Position numbers and translations under genes: made by a program. The notes under the pieces are model-generated. The model was not told where the DNA came from and ran no database searches. It saw only the letters and a list, made by a program, of their open reading frames with translations. Source: a bacterium (GTDB taxonomy: Bacteria > Fidelibacterota > Marinisomatia > Marinisomatales > JAHJCW01). From it: 7,260 bases of DNA. Positions 1-6,342 of this stretch are shown in pieces (the first letter of the stretch is position 1; each line of letters opens with the position of its first letter). The stretch spans positions 1 to 7,260 of the forward strand of contig JAHJCW010000053.1 of assembly GCA_018812885.1 (NCBI GenBank), in the 5' to 3' direction.

Positions 1-179
1 GTAAAAGCATCGGGCTGAGTGTTTGCAACTAAGGATAAATCCGTATTTTCTATAATACCACCTTTGTTCACCCCTGCAAGCACTTTGAAATTCACTCTGT
101 TTTTATTATCAGTCTGTTGTTGTATAATACATGAACTGAATAACAAATATATCAGAATTATTTTTTTCAATCTTAGCAT
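1..179 (-). CDS. Putative lipoprotein, 5' part only (runs off the left edge)
   Basis: An open frame of 59 codons starts at the ATG at 179-177 and leaves the window without a stop. The N-terminus is a typical lipoprotein signal: two basic residues and KK, a short hydrophobic run (IILIYLL), then a lipobox LFSSC with Cys17 as the likely lipidated residue. The mature part begins with a Gln/Asn-rich linker and then a hydrophilic segment (VNFKVLAGVNKGG, later NTQPDAF) that resembles the first strand of an outer-membrane beta-barrel or related surface protein; that resemblance is only an impression. It lies 57 bp downstream of the Crp/Fnr-type gene on the same strand, so co-transcription is possible. 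I see no clear Shine-Dalgarno site. The function is unknown; export and lipidation are the supported parts. Confidence 0.6.
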   Translation of the reverse strand, partial: MLRLKKIILIYLLFSSCIIQQQTDNKNRVNFKVLAGVNKGGIIENTDLSLVANTQPDAF

Positions 180-236
180 ATACAAAATTATCTACGAAGA
201 TTAAAAAAAGCATTAACATATGATAAAAAGAGAAAA

Positions 237-815
237 TTATTTGGGTTTTCTTAATCGACTAAGCGATACATTGGTTATACCAATATAAGAAGCAATATAT
301 GGAAGCGGGACGTAGTTTTCAATCCCGGGGAAATCTTTACGGAGTTGTTCGAGTTTTTCTTTTCCTGATTTAGTAGCGTGGAATATTTGCTTTTGTAGCT
401 TTGACTTGTAAAGATCAATAATAACTGATGATGAAAACATAATTAATTCGGGATACTCATTTCTGATATTTTCGAAAACTGTTACATTTATCTTAGCAAC
501 AATACTTTTGACCTGAGCCTGAATTGTAAGAATACTTCTATTATTGGTTGTCCGGCAAAAATTGGGAACGATAATTGATTCACCAAGGTAAAAATCTAAA
601 GTTGTTTCATTTCCATTTTCATCAATAGTGAATTCACGAAGGATTCCTCTCAGCAAAAAATAATCTTTAGAATTAATTTTCCTTTGTGAAGCGATTTCAG
701 TACCCTTTTCTATTGTACAAATATCAAATAAAGGGATCAGCGTATCGATCACACTTAAAGGAACAGGTGCATATTTATTAAAAATCCGTGTAAATATATT
801 TTTTATTTCATTCAT
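237..815 (-). CDS. Crp/Fnr-family transcriptional regulator
   Basis: A 192-residue protein with the layout of the short Crp/Fnr regulators common in Bacteroidota. Residues about 15-130 form the cyclic-nucleotide-binding-like beta-roll (GTEIASQ..., FLLRGILREF, ENGNETTLDFYLGES). A connecting helix follows at about 130-165 and a C-terminal helix-turn-helix at about 169-190 (LPYIASYIGITNVSLSRLRK). In family terms the beta-roll senses a small-molecule or redox signal and the HTH binds promoter DNA. The canonical cAMP-contacting residues of E. coli CRP are not evident, so the ligand cannot be named, and there is no Fnr-type N-terminal cysteine cluster. The protein ends only two residues after the recognition helix, which is usual for this subgroup. 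Upstream lies the attC-like stretch and a gene remnant; downstream, 57 bp away, is a lipoprotein gene that could be a target or operon partner (inference). Confidence 0.9.
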   Translation of the reverse strand: MNEIKNIFTRIFNKYAPVPLSVIDTLIPLFDICTIEKGTEIASQRKINSKDYFLLRGILREFTIDENGNETTLDFYLGESIIVPNFCRTTNNRSILTIQAQVKSIVAKINVTVFENIRNEYPELIMFSSSVIIDLYKSKLQKQIFHATKSGKEKLEQLRKDFPGIENYVPLPYIASYIGITNVSLSRLRKPK

Positions 816-839
816 CGATTTTTCTAAGATTCAGTTGAT

Positions 840-925
840 TAATAGCGTCTATTTGCGTGACGACCAACATTTGGAATATGGGGTGTTGGGCGTTTTGAAA
901 CACCTCAGCATCATACCGTTATATG
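840..925 (-). other. Hairpin-rich, attC-like intergenic stretch
   Basis: Read on the minus strand, this stretch begins two bases after the TAA stop of the gene remnant with CATATAACGG and ends about 85 nt later with a weakly complementary CGCTATTA. It contains a perfect 6-bp stem, AACACC/GGTGTT (899-904 with 882-887, 11-nt loop), and a CAACA/TGTTG pair nearby on the plus strand. The length, the position directly behind a small gene's stop and the pairing ends are reminiscent of integron attC sites. The conserved core triplets match the consensus only loosely, and no integrase gene is in the window. It could equally be an unrelated intergenic repeat. Confidence 0.25.
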
Positions 926-926
926 T

Positions 927-1022
927 TTAATGAAATTTGCTCTTTCTCAATTTTGTCAATTCTTTCTGCCACTTTTTGGCATTGCCAAAAAAATTATCAA
1001 TTTTAGGATTTGTTCTATTCAT
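927..1022 (-). pseudogene. N-terminal remnant of a YdeI/DUF1801-like gene
   Basis: A 31-codon frame from the ATG at 1022-1020 to the TAA at 929-927 encodes a charged peptide (MNRTNPKIDNFFGNAKKWQK, then ELTKLRKSKFH). From memory, the first 27 or so residues match the start of YdeI/DUF1801-type proteins, whose N-termini typically read M-N-x-x-N-P-K-V-D-x-F, then KA-x-KWQ-x-E-x-x-KLR. Full-length members are well over 100 residues, so about four fifths is missing. The break falls just before the attC-like stretch, as expected if a deletion or recombination event removed the rest. It may still be translated but is unlikely to be functional. The identification rests on motif recall and was not searched. 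Confidence 0.55.
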
Positions 1023-1078
1023 TTTCAATTAAGTCGAATCTATTTATAAAATTTTAAAGATTAGATATGCTTATATCG

Positions 1079-1501
1079 TTAATATTTTTTCTTATAGAGG
1101 ACAATCTCTTGAATGTCTTTGATTTGATTCCCTTCTAAAACATTAATAATTAGTGGTTTTACTTTTCCAATAAAATCTCTTTTTTGGAAATCGGTTTTGA
1201 TTTTTTCGTCAAGCTCTAATTTATCTATTCCTTCACTTAATTTTGCTGAAAAATAAAAAGCCACTTTGAAATAACCATCAAAAACTGATAGCCACATGAC
1301 GGTCTTCTTTTTATAAATTATTTTGCATAACCAAGATTTACCATCCTTATAGTATCTCCATTCATAGATTAAATTGTATGGTTCATTGGTAAGTTTTTCT
1401 TTAAGATTATTATAAATTGAATATTTTTCTTTTAATGCATTTTGCAAAAATTTTGAAGCAGGGAATTCGTCTTTATTAATAAAGACGGGTTGTTCTTTCA
1501 T
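1079..1501 (-). CDS. DUF3788 domain-containing protein
   Basis: A 140-residue soluble protein with the DUF3788 pattern: a central strand pair with aromatic and basic residues (YEWRYYKDGKSWLCKIIYKK), then VMWLSVFDGYFKVAFYFSAK, an acidic-basic helix, and a C-terminal segment (IKDIQEIVLYKKK). The length is normal for the family, which has no established biochemical function; no catalytic residues are evident. A good ribosome site, AAGGAA at 1513-1508, lies just upstream of the ATG and supports this start. The gene begins 27 bp after the DUF4386 gene and may be the last member of that transcription unit. It is AT-rich and lysine-rich compared with the SPT-like and SDR genes, and the DNA beyond its stop holds a broken gene. 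It may therefore belong to the accessory segment on the left rather than to the metabolic cluster. Confidence 0.85.
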   Translation of the reverse strand: MKEQPVFINKDEFPASKFLQNALKEKYSIYNNLKEKLTNEPYNLIYEWRYYKDGKSWLCKIIYKKKTVMWLSVFDGYFKVAFYFSAKLSEGIDKLELDEKIKTDFQKRDFIGKVKPLIINVLEGNQIKDIQEIVLYKKKY

Positions 1502-1528
1502 ATATATTTCCTTAAAAGCGTATAGTAT

Positions 1529-2062
1529 TTAATTTGATATTTGGATTTTATTACCCTTGATAAGTAACCAAAGCATTAATATTAATTCACCAATAAAAGT
1601 AAACATTCCTATTTGTAATGAATATCCAAAATAAACTCCAAGGCTATCAACGATGTAGCCGGCTGAGGCAATGATTACTAAAATACCTAACCATTTTGGG
1701 ATATAAGTTGATTTATATATCAATACACCAAGTAATAACAAATGAAAACCGAATACAAGTAATCCTCTTTGCCAAATGTAATTAAACGTATTTAGATCAG
1801 GCATCTTGATCAATGCAACTGTAAATATTATAGCATATACTATTCTAAACAGAGCCGTCAGAAAGGAAAAATTTGAATTAGCAGGTTTTAATAATATATA
1901 CAATGATATTGCCACAATCACATCTAAAATGATTATTATCGCAATTCCGATTATTGATAATGTAGTAGCTTGCAACGATGGAAAGATCATGAACGCTAAT
2001 ACGGTCATTATCAACAAACTGAAACCGGCCGTTAAGGATGCTTTTTGAATATTTGTTTTCAT
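1529..2062 (-). CDS. DUF4386-like integral membrane protein
   Basis: A 177-residue, strongly hydrophobic protein with about six predicted membrane segments: roughly residues 10-30, 35-58, 66-85, 98-114, 123-145 and 150-168. The signature stretch SLYILLKPANSNFSFLTALFRIVYA, together with GLLVFGFHLLLLGVLIYKS and IPKWLGILVIIASAGYIVDS, matches what I recall of DUF4386 proteins. The protein is shorter than the usual 200-plus residues, with the loss apparently in the N-terminal third. The ATG lies two bases after the stop of the SDR gene (TAATTATG), so translational coupling is likely. The family has no known function. Its place behind an SPT-like enzyme and a reductase would suit a membrane-lipid role, but this is inference. 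Confidence 0.8.
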   Translation of the reverse strand: MKTNIQKASLTAGFSLLIMTVLAFMIFPSLQATTLSIIGIAIIIILDVIVAISLYILLKPANSNFSFLTALFRIVYAIIFTVALIKMPDLNTFNYIWQRGLLVFGFHLLLLGVLIYKSTYIPKWLGILVIIASAGYIVDSLGVYFGYSLQIGMFTFIGELILMLWLLIKGNKIQISN

Positions 2063-2064
2063 AA

Positions 2065-2874
2065 TTAAACTACCATATAATGTTTCATAATTATCCAGTC
2101 AAATAAGCGGTTTGGTAAAATACGTTTCAAGAATGCGGCAAGTTTCTGATCGAATGCACCAATAACATAACGTAATCTTGGATTGGATTTATTAATTATT
2201 TTTACCAATAATTTTGCAATCAGAATTGGATCTTGGCCATTGTTCTCATCATTTTCAATCACTTCAATAACTTTACTGAAGTTTTCAGATGTGGCGGAAA
2301 TTTTATCAATATCGCGGCGTTCCGTGAAATTTGTTTTAAAATCTCCCGGTTCCACCAATACAACTCTGATCTTCGAAGTACGCAATTCTTTATAAAGTGC
2401 TTCGGATAAACCTTCGACGGCGAACTTAGCCGCGCTGTACATACTTTGGAATGGCAGCCCTATTAATCCGCCAATTGAGCTAATATTTATAATTAATCCG
2501 AAATCTTGTTTGCGCATTATCGGTAAAACCGATTTTATTAAGCGGACTGTGCCAAAAAAGTTGGTCTCAAATTGTTCTTTCGCTTTATCAATCGATGTGT
2601 GTTCTATTGCGCCTGCGATACCGAAACCGGCATTATTGATCAATACATCCAGTTTGCCTTTGTTCTCTATAATTTGATTTATAGCAGTTTGAATGGAGTT
2701 ATCATCGGTTACATCCATCTGTAATATTGTATAGTCGTTGGGTTTCGGAAAGGAGCCCGGATAACGTGATGTACCAAATACAATATGACCTTGTTGCGCT
2801 AAATATTCGGCAGAAGCCTTACCAATACCGGATGATGCACCGGTAATTAAAATAACTTTAGAATTATCAGACAT
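2065..2874 (-). CDS. Classical short-chain dehydrogenase/reductase (SDR)
   Basis: A 269-residue NAD(P)-dependent oxidoreductase with all classical SDR landmarks: cofactor-binding TGASSGIG at 11-18, D54 in the adenine-ring site (MDVTD), NNAG at 80-83, and the catalytic tetrad N105, S133 (INISS), Y146 and K150 (YSAAK), followed by EPGDF at 175-179. Residues after about 230 (FLKRILPNRLFDWIIMKHYM) are amphipathic and hydrophobic, which may favour membrane association. The gene starts 10 bp after the SPT-like gene and ends 2 bp before the DUF4386 gene, so it is almost certainly in one operon with both. SDRs reduce many carbonyls, so the substrate cannot be read from sequence. The neighbour suggests reduction of a 3-keto long-chain base, by analogy with eukaryotic 3-ketodihydrosphingosine reductase, also an SDR. 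There is no clear Shine-Dalgarno site, only an A/T-rich leader. Confidence 0.92.
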   Translation of the reverse strand: MSDNSKVILITGASSGIGKASAEYLAQQGHIVFGTSRYPGSFPKPNDYTILQMDVTDDNSIQTAINQIIENKGKLDVLINNAGFGIAGAIEHTSIDKAKEQFETNFFGTVRLIKSVLPIMRKQDFGLIINISSIGGLIGLPFQSMYSAAKFAVEGLSEALYKELRTSKIRVVLVEPGDFKTNFTERRDIDKISATSENFSKVIEVIENDENNGQDPILIAKLLVKIINKSNPRLRYVIGAFDQKLAAFLKRILPNRLFDWIIMKHYMVV

Positions 2875-2884
2875 TTACAATATT

Positions 2885-4141
2885 TTATATTAATACGCGT
2901 CTTTGGTGACCGATTTTATCGAACATCTCAAGACAGAAATCTAACTGTTCGCGAGTATGCGTTGCCATGTAGCTTGTCCGCAATAAAGACCTTCCGGGCG
3001 GAGTGGCGGGGGAGACGATTGGATTTGTGTAAACTCCAGCCGCCAACAAATCTTTCCACATATAAAATGTTTTAATATCTTTTCCGATAATAATTGGAAT
3101 AATTGGAGTTGTACTTTCTCCCACATTGTAGCCCATTGCTTTTAGATTACCGTGCATATATTCGGTATTCTCCATCAATCTTTCACGCCGTTCGGGTTCC
3201 TTTTTAATTATCTCTAAAGCAGCTAAGACAGATGCTACATTAGATGGTGGAAGTGATGCTGTGAAAATCATTGTCCGTGTGTGATGTTTAAGATAATCAA
3301 TTATTGCCTCTTCGCCGGCGATGAATCCACCTAGACTGCCAAGAGATTTACTAAATGTTCCCATTATCAAATCAACATTATCTGTAACGCCAAAATGAGC
3401 GGCCGTGCCATTCCCCATTGGACCTAATACGCCAAGCGAATGTGCATCATCTACCATTACGCGAGCATGGTGTTTATGGGCCAAGTTTGTTATCTCTTTA
3501 AGTTTAGCAATGTCTCCTTCCATGCTAAATACTCCATCGGTTACAATAAAACGCGCACGATTTGGATTAGCGGAAGCCAAATGATATGCTAAATCTTTCA
3601 TATCATTATGTTTATATTTTCGTTTTATTGCGCCGGAAAAACGGATGCCATCGACGATTGAGGCGTGATTATACTCATCACTAAATACATAATCATTATG
3701 ACCGGCAACGGCAGCGATAACTCCAAGATTCACACCAAAACCGGTTGAAAAAACTAATGTACTATCCATATTGACAAATTTGGCAAGTTTAACTTCTAAT
3801 TCATTATGAAGCGTTATATTGCCGTTTAGGAATCGGCTGCCAGTCAATCCTGAACCATAAGTTCTTAAAGCCTTTACTCCCGCTTCAATAACCTTTGGAT
3901 GATTCGATAAACCAAGATAATTATTTGATCCTAACATTATTTTCTTTTTACCGTCGATATATACCTCAGTGGCATCAGATTTCTCAATATTTGGGAAATA
4001 AGGATAATAACCTAAAGCTCGTGCGGTTTTAGCGCGAGTGAACTGATACATTTTAGTAAAAACATCAGGTACGCGACCGAAATACCGTTTACGAGTGGCA
4101 GTCATTTTTTGTATAGCAACGTCTTTAAATTCGATAAACAT
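2885..4141 (-). CDS. Alpha-oxoamine synthase, probable serine palmitoyltransferase-like
   Basis: A 418-residue PLP-dependent enzyme of the alpha-oxoamine synthase family, which condenses an amino acid with an acyl thioester and releases CO2. Visible landmarks are GSNNYLGLSNHP (71-82), GSGLTGSRFLNGN (96-108), the pyridine-stacking His159 in YNHAS, Asp231 and His234 in VDDAHSLG, the Schiff-base Lys265 in GTFSKSLGSLGGF, and TPPGRSLLRTSYMATHT near the C-terminus. GSRFLNG and VSPATPPGRSLLR resemble serine palmitoyltransferase (SPT) more than BioF or 2-amino-3-ketobutyrate CoA ligase. An N-terminal extension of about 45 basic residues precedes the YYPYF entry to the fold. The start is supported by an upstream AAGAGGTG. 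The gene heads a cluster with an SDR and a DUF4386 membrane protein; the 92 bp separating it from dppA probably hold its promoter, but I see no convincing box. Family is certain; SPT is the best but unproven subfamily. Confidence 0.9.
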   Translation of the reverse strand: MFIEFKDVAIQKMTATRKRYFGRVPDVFTKMYQFTRAKTARALGYYPYFPNIEKSDATEVYIDGKKKIMLGSNNYLGLSNHPKVIEAGVKALRTYGSGLTGSRFLNGNITLHNELEVKLAKFVNMDSTLVFSTGFGVNLGVIAAVAGHNDYVFSDEYNHASIVDGIRFSGAIKRKYKHNDMKDLAYHLASANPNRARFIVTDGVFSMEGDIAKLKEITNLAHKHHARVMVDDAHSLGVLGPMGNGTAAHFGVTDNVDLIMGTFSKSLGSLGGFIAGEEAIIDYLKHHTRTMIFTASLPPSNVASVLAALEIIKKEPERRERLMENTEYMHGNLKAMGYNVGESTTPIIPIIIGKDIKTFYMWKDLLAAGVYTNPIVSPATPPGRSLLRTSYMATHTREQLDFCLEMFDKIGHQRRVLI

Positions 4142-4148
4142 TAAGTCT

Positions 4149-4156
4149 CACCTCTT
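4149..4156 (-). promoter_or_regulatory. Ribosome-binding site of the SPT-like gene
   Basis: On the minus strand AAGAGGTG lies 7 nt before the ATG at 4141-4139. It is one of the few strong Shine-Dalgarno sequences in the window and favours this start over the internal Met13. Confidence 0.7.
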
Positions 4157-4233
4157 ACATAGTAATTGTTCGAATAACTCAACGAAATGTATCACAAAAA
4201 CATAATCTAAAAAATAAAAAATCTTAAGCAATT

Positions 4234-5034
4234 TTATACTGCAAATTTCATCATCCGCATGACTTCAAAATAGTCTTTTGTTTGGAAAGTAATTGTTTGT
4301 GGTTCAATGAGTTTGCATCCAGGATAGAATGATGCATCGTAGGCTTGCTGATGCTTTTTAAAGCGTAATTCGACTTCATATTTATCGTATTTTGGAAGGA
4401 TGCATTTAGATAAATCGCTTTTTAAAGCGGACTCTGCTCCTTGCCAAATCTTTTCAATCGCAGCTTTGGGATGTAAGTTTAATGTTGAATCTCCGATGCC
4501 TTCTTTAACAGCAACTGTGGTTATATTTTTATTGATATTTTTCACATGCTTGCATAATTCATCATCACCTGCAAGAAATGCGACAGGAACATTCATTGTC
4601 GCAGCCAAAAGTCCATGCAATAAAAATTCAGAGGCATAGTGTTCATTTATTTTCAAATAATCAACGTATGAACCGCGCATAGTATGGGCTAAGGGATTGC
4701 CACTTGAGCCGGCTCGTGAATGATAGCCAACAAACATTAGCGCATCAAATGTATTATCCAGTTCTTGTACCATGGCATTCGGGTGCCCGCTCCAGCCGCG
4801 TATTAGTTTTACGCCATCCGGTAATTCTTTGGCAGTTATGTTTCGACCAGTACCATGCGCATCTTGGACGACAATTTCCTTTGCACCGGCAGCCATTGCA
4901 CCTTTACAGGCAGCGGCAACTTCGGCAGTCATCTGTTTTTTAAATTCTGTCCAATCCGGTTTCTCATTATCGCATTCGTCCCAATGCGTTGAACCGCAAA
5001 CACCCTCGATATCGGCACTTATGTAAATTTTCAT
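4234..5034 (-). CDS. dppA: M55-family zinc D-aminopeptidase (DppA-like)
   Basis: A 266-residue peptidase of the M55 family, whose Bacillus subtilis member DppA is a self-compartmentalising decameric zinc enzyme that cleaves N-terminal D-amino acids from short peptides. The zinc ligands are in place: D8 and E10 (SADIEG), H60 (DAHG), H105 (GYHSRAG) and E136 (INEHYASE); the proposed catalytic histidine is H117 (AHTMRG). No signal peptide is present, so it should be cytoplasmic, with likely roles in D-Ala peptide or peptidoglycan-peptide turnover. I chose the ATG at 5034-5032 because AAGGAG sits 6 nt upstream; the longer frame would need a TTG at 5052 and would put the Shine-Dalgarno inside the coding region. 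The RAYT gene ends only 23 bp upstream, so the native promoter may be displaced or lie beyond the transposase gene. The SPT-like gene follows after 92 bp. Confidence 0.93.
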   Translation of the reverse strand: MKIYISADIEGVCGSTHWDECDNEKPDWTEFKKQMTAEVAAACKGAMAAGAKEIVVQDAHGTGRNITAKELPDGVKLIRGWSGHPNAMVQELDNTFDALMFVGYHSRAGSSGNPLAHTMRGSYVDYLKINEHYASEFLLHGLLAATMNVPVAFLAGDDELCKHVKNINKNITTVAVKEGIGDSTLNLHPKAAIEKIWQGAESALKSDLSKCILPKYDKYEVELRFKKHQQAYDASFYPGCKLIEPQTITFQTKDYFEVMRMMKFAV

Positions 5035-5040
5035 AGTTAA

Positions 5041-5046
5041 CTCCTT
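5041..5046 (-). promoter_or_regulatory. Ribosome-binding site that fixes the dppA start
   Basis: AAGGAG on the minus strand, with a 6-nt spacer (TTAACT) to the ATG at 5034. It argues against the upstream TTG at 5052 as initiation codon. Confidence 0.8.
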
Positions 5047-5057
5047 GTTCAAATTTA

Positions 5058-5603
5058 TTAATTTAAATAGTATTTATCTAATTTCCATTTTAATGGATTT
5101 TCGATAATATATCTTTGGCTATTGAACAATTCATTTTCATCACGAATCACACGGTCGTAAAACCGTGTTTGCCATTTGAATGGAATATCGTTTTTATTGG
5201 CGTATTTGGTAACCGCGGATTTGAAGGAACGGATAATTGATGATAACGAACCAAATTGTGGTGAAATATTTGACATTTGTAGAGACGTTGCATGCAACGT
5301 CTCTACGTCATTATTATTAATAACATCATCCGGTTTATCAATTCCAATAATTCCATGTATATGGTTTGGCATAATTATGAATTCATCCAATTCAACGAAT
5401 GGAAAATGGTTCGGAATATTATCCCAACACTGTTTTGCGAATTTTCCTACTTTATCTAACACAACGTTTTCATCAATAATTTTACCAAAATGGTAAATTT
5501 TATCGGTGGAACAAACTGTTATAAAATACATACCGATGTTTGCATAATTCCAATGTTTTAATCGTGCTGTTTCAACACGGTATTTATTATTAAATAATGA
5601 CAT
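5058..5603 (-). CDS. REP-associated tyrosine transposase (RAYT, TnpA_REP family)
   Basis: A 181-residue single-domain HUH nuclease of the RAYT branch of the IS200/IS605-like transposases, which bind and cleave small palindromic (REP) sequences in single-stranded DNA. The N-terminus has the family opening KYRVETARLKHWNY and the first strand MYFITVC. The metal-binding HUH motif is H81-I-H83 in MPNHIHGII. The likely nucleophile is Tyr165 in RYIIENPLKW. The length is near normal, but a loop at about residues 92-112 is formed partly by an in-frame palindrome: residues VETLHATSLQ are encoded by a perfect 28-nt inverted repeat. A second copy lies 10 bp upstream of the ATG. Such genes are domesticated or self-limiting rather than classical insertion sequences, and no terminal inverted repeats or target duplication are visible. 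All catalytic motifs are present, so activity is plausible. Confidence 0.92.
   Translation of the reverse strand: MSLFNNKYRVETARLKHWNYANIGMYFITVCSTDKIYHFGKIIDENVVLDKVGKFAKQCWDNIPNHFPFVELDEFIIMPNHIHGIIGIDKPDDVINNNDVETLHATSLQMSNISPQFGSLSSIIRSFKSAVTKYANKNDIPFKWQTRFYDRVIRDENELFNSQRYIIENPLKWKLDKYYLN
5279..5306. repeat. Perfect 28-nt palindrome inside the RAYT gene
   Basis: GTAGAGACGTTGCA is followed directly by its exact reverse complement, giving 14-bp arms with no loop. It has the look of the 'gtagagacg...cgtctctac' REP-like palindromes that I recall as dispersed in many Bacteroidota and other genomes. It is translated in frame on the minus strand within the transposase. Confidence 0.9.
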
Positions 5604-5613
5604 ATTATTTTCA

Positions 5614-5641
5614 GTAGAGACGTAGCATGATACTTCTCTAC
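5614..5641. repeat. Second, imperfect copy of the RAYT-type palindrome
   Basis: This 28-nt sequence begins GTAGAGACGTAGCA and ends TACTTCTCTAC. The arms pair at 12 of 14 positions. The left half differs from the copy inside the RAYT gene by one base. It lies between the flavin reductase stop (5652) and the RAYT start (5603), so it may be the site through which the transposase recognises its own locus, or a structure affecting its expression. Confidence 0.85.
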
Positions 5642-5651
5642 AATAAACAAA

Positions 5652-6212
5652 TTAATCTTTACTGCCAATCTTGTATGCTCTGCCAATCTCTTCGCCAACT
5701 TTGTGGTATTGCCGTGTACCGGTAGCGTAGATGATCGGATCGATCTTCTTGATATCAGGCTTACCGTTGGTCAGGCAATCCTCGTTGGCGTGGGTTTCCA
5801 TAATTTCTCCGATGAAAACGGTATGCGAGCCAACTTCAATGGTATGGATTACCTTGCATTCCAAATTCAGCGGACATTCCTCTATCATTGGGACATTATT
5901 CAGCTTGCCATAGAATATTCTGAATAATTTGGTCTTATCGTTATCCCTGCCGGAATAAATTCCGCAAAAGTCCGTCAGCTTGGCGAGCTTTGAATTAGGT
6001 ACGTTTATTGAAAAAGACTGATTCTCGACCACACCTTTGTAAGTGTAGCGCTCAGGACGGATCGCTACCGAGATTGCCGGTGGAGTGGAACAAGCGATAC
6101 CCACCCAAGAAGCCGTCATAAAATTGGGTTTTCCATTTATCATTGTACCAACAAGCACTGTGGGGTAGGGGAACATTATTGTGCTTGGTCCGAGTTGTGT
6201 TTTATTATTCAT
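5652..6212 (-). CDS. Flavin reductase family protein (flavoredoxin-like, FMN-binding split barrel)
   Basis: A 186-residue protein with the FMN-binding split-barrel fold of flavin reductase-like domains. Typical stretches are PTVLVGTMINGKPNFMTAS (17-35), the CSTPPAISVAIRPERYTYKG phosphate/flavin-binding segment (41-60), FSINVP (67-72), and GSHTVFIGEI (128-137) in the dimer core. The length and C-terminal YH...IG match flavoredoxin-type members of anaerobes, which carry FMN and pass electrons from NAD(P)H or ferredoxin to partner proteins. The precise partner cannot be inferred. It is less AT-rich than the genes on the left of the window. Its ATG is only 12 bp from repeat unit U1, so any promoter must lie within or beyond the repeat, or the gene depends on read-through from the GxxExxY gene. 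The 12-bp leader (AGTAAAAAAACA) has no recognisable Shine-Dalgarno. Confidence 0.93.
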   Translation of the reverse strand: MNNKTQLGPSTIMFPYPTVLVGTMINGKPNFMTASWVGIACSTPPAISVAIRPERYTYKGVVENQSFSINVPNSKLAKLTDFCGIYSGRDNDKTKLFRIFYGKLNNVPMIEECPLNLECKVIHTIEVGSHTVFIGEIMETHANEDCLTNGKPDIKKIDPIIYATGTRQYHKVGEEIGRAYKIGSKD

Positions 6213-6224
6213 TGTTTTTTTACT

Positions 6225-6342
6225 GTCTGCATCGCTGATTCACACTGATTTACGGATTCCGCTGATTCAGTACATAAATTTATAAAAGAATTTACTTAAA
6301 ATCAGTGTTATCAGAGTAATCATACTAATCTGTGATTCTGAC
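6225..6342. repeat. 118-nt palindromic unit U1
   Basis: Left arm 6225-6269 and right arm 6298-6342 are imperfect inverted repeats enclosing an AT-rich centre of about 28 nt. The arms are built from GATT/AATC words spaced about 10-12 nt apart (CTGATTCACACTGATTTACG). The unit aligns with U2 over 118 columns with no gap and 92 identities by hand count. Its right end (GATTCTGAC) overlaps the last base of the GxxExxY stop codon. Confidence 0.9.

Noticed and set aside
183..190. Minus-strand TAATTTTG matching the Bacteroidota -7 box (TAnnTTTG) upstream of the lipoprotein gene
   Set aside because: The transcription start it predicts would fall inside the coding region, and no TTG-type -33 element lies at the right distance.
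19..204. Plus-strand ORF of 61 residues
   Set aside because: It lies opposite the minus-strand lipoprotein start, which has a proper signal peptide and lipobox; the plus frame looks like an antisense shadow.
973..991. Perfect 8-bp hairpin TTTTTGGC/GCCAAAAA that could be a terminator after the DUF3788 gene
   Set aside because: Only three G-C pairs, no T-tract after the stem on either strand, and it lies inside the coding remnant (NFFGNAKK), which explains the sequence.
2885..4141. Assignment as BioF or 2-amino-3-ketobutyrate CoA ligase
   Set aside because: The segments around GSRFLNG and VSPATPPGRSLLR and the basic N-terminal extension fit SPT-like enzymes better, and no biotin or threonine-degradation genes are nearby; this remains a judgement without a phylogeny.
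5035..5052. Extended dppA start at the TTG at 5052
   Set aside because: The AAGGAG Shine-Dalgarno would lie within the extension, and the ATG at 5034 gives the conserved D8/E10 numbering of the family.
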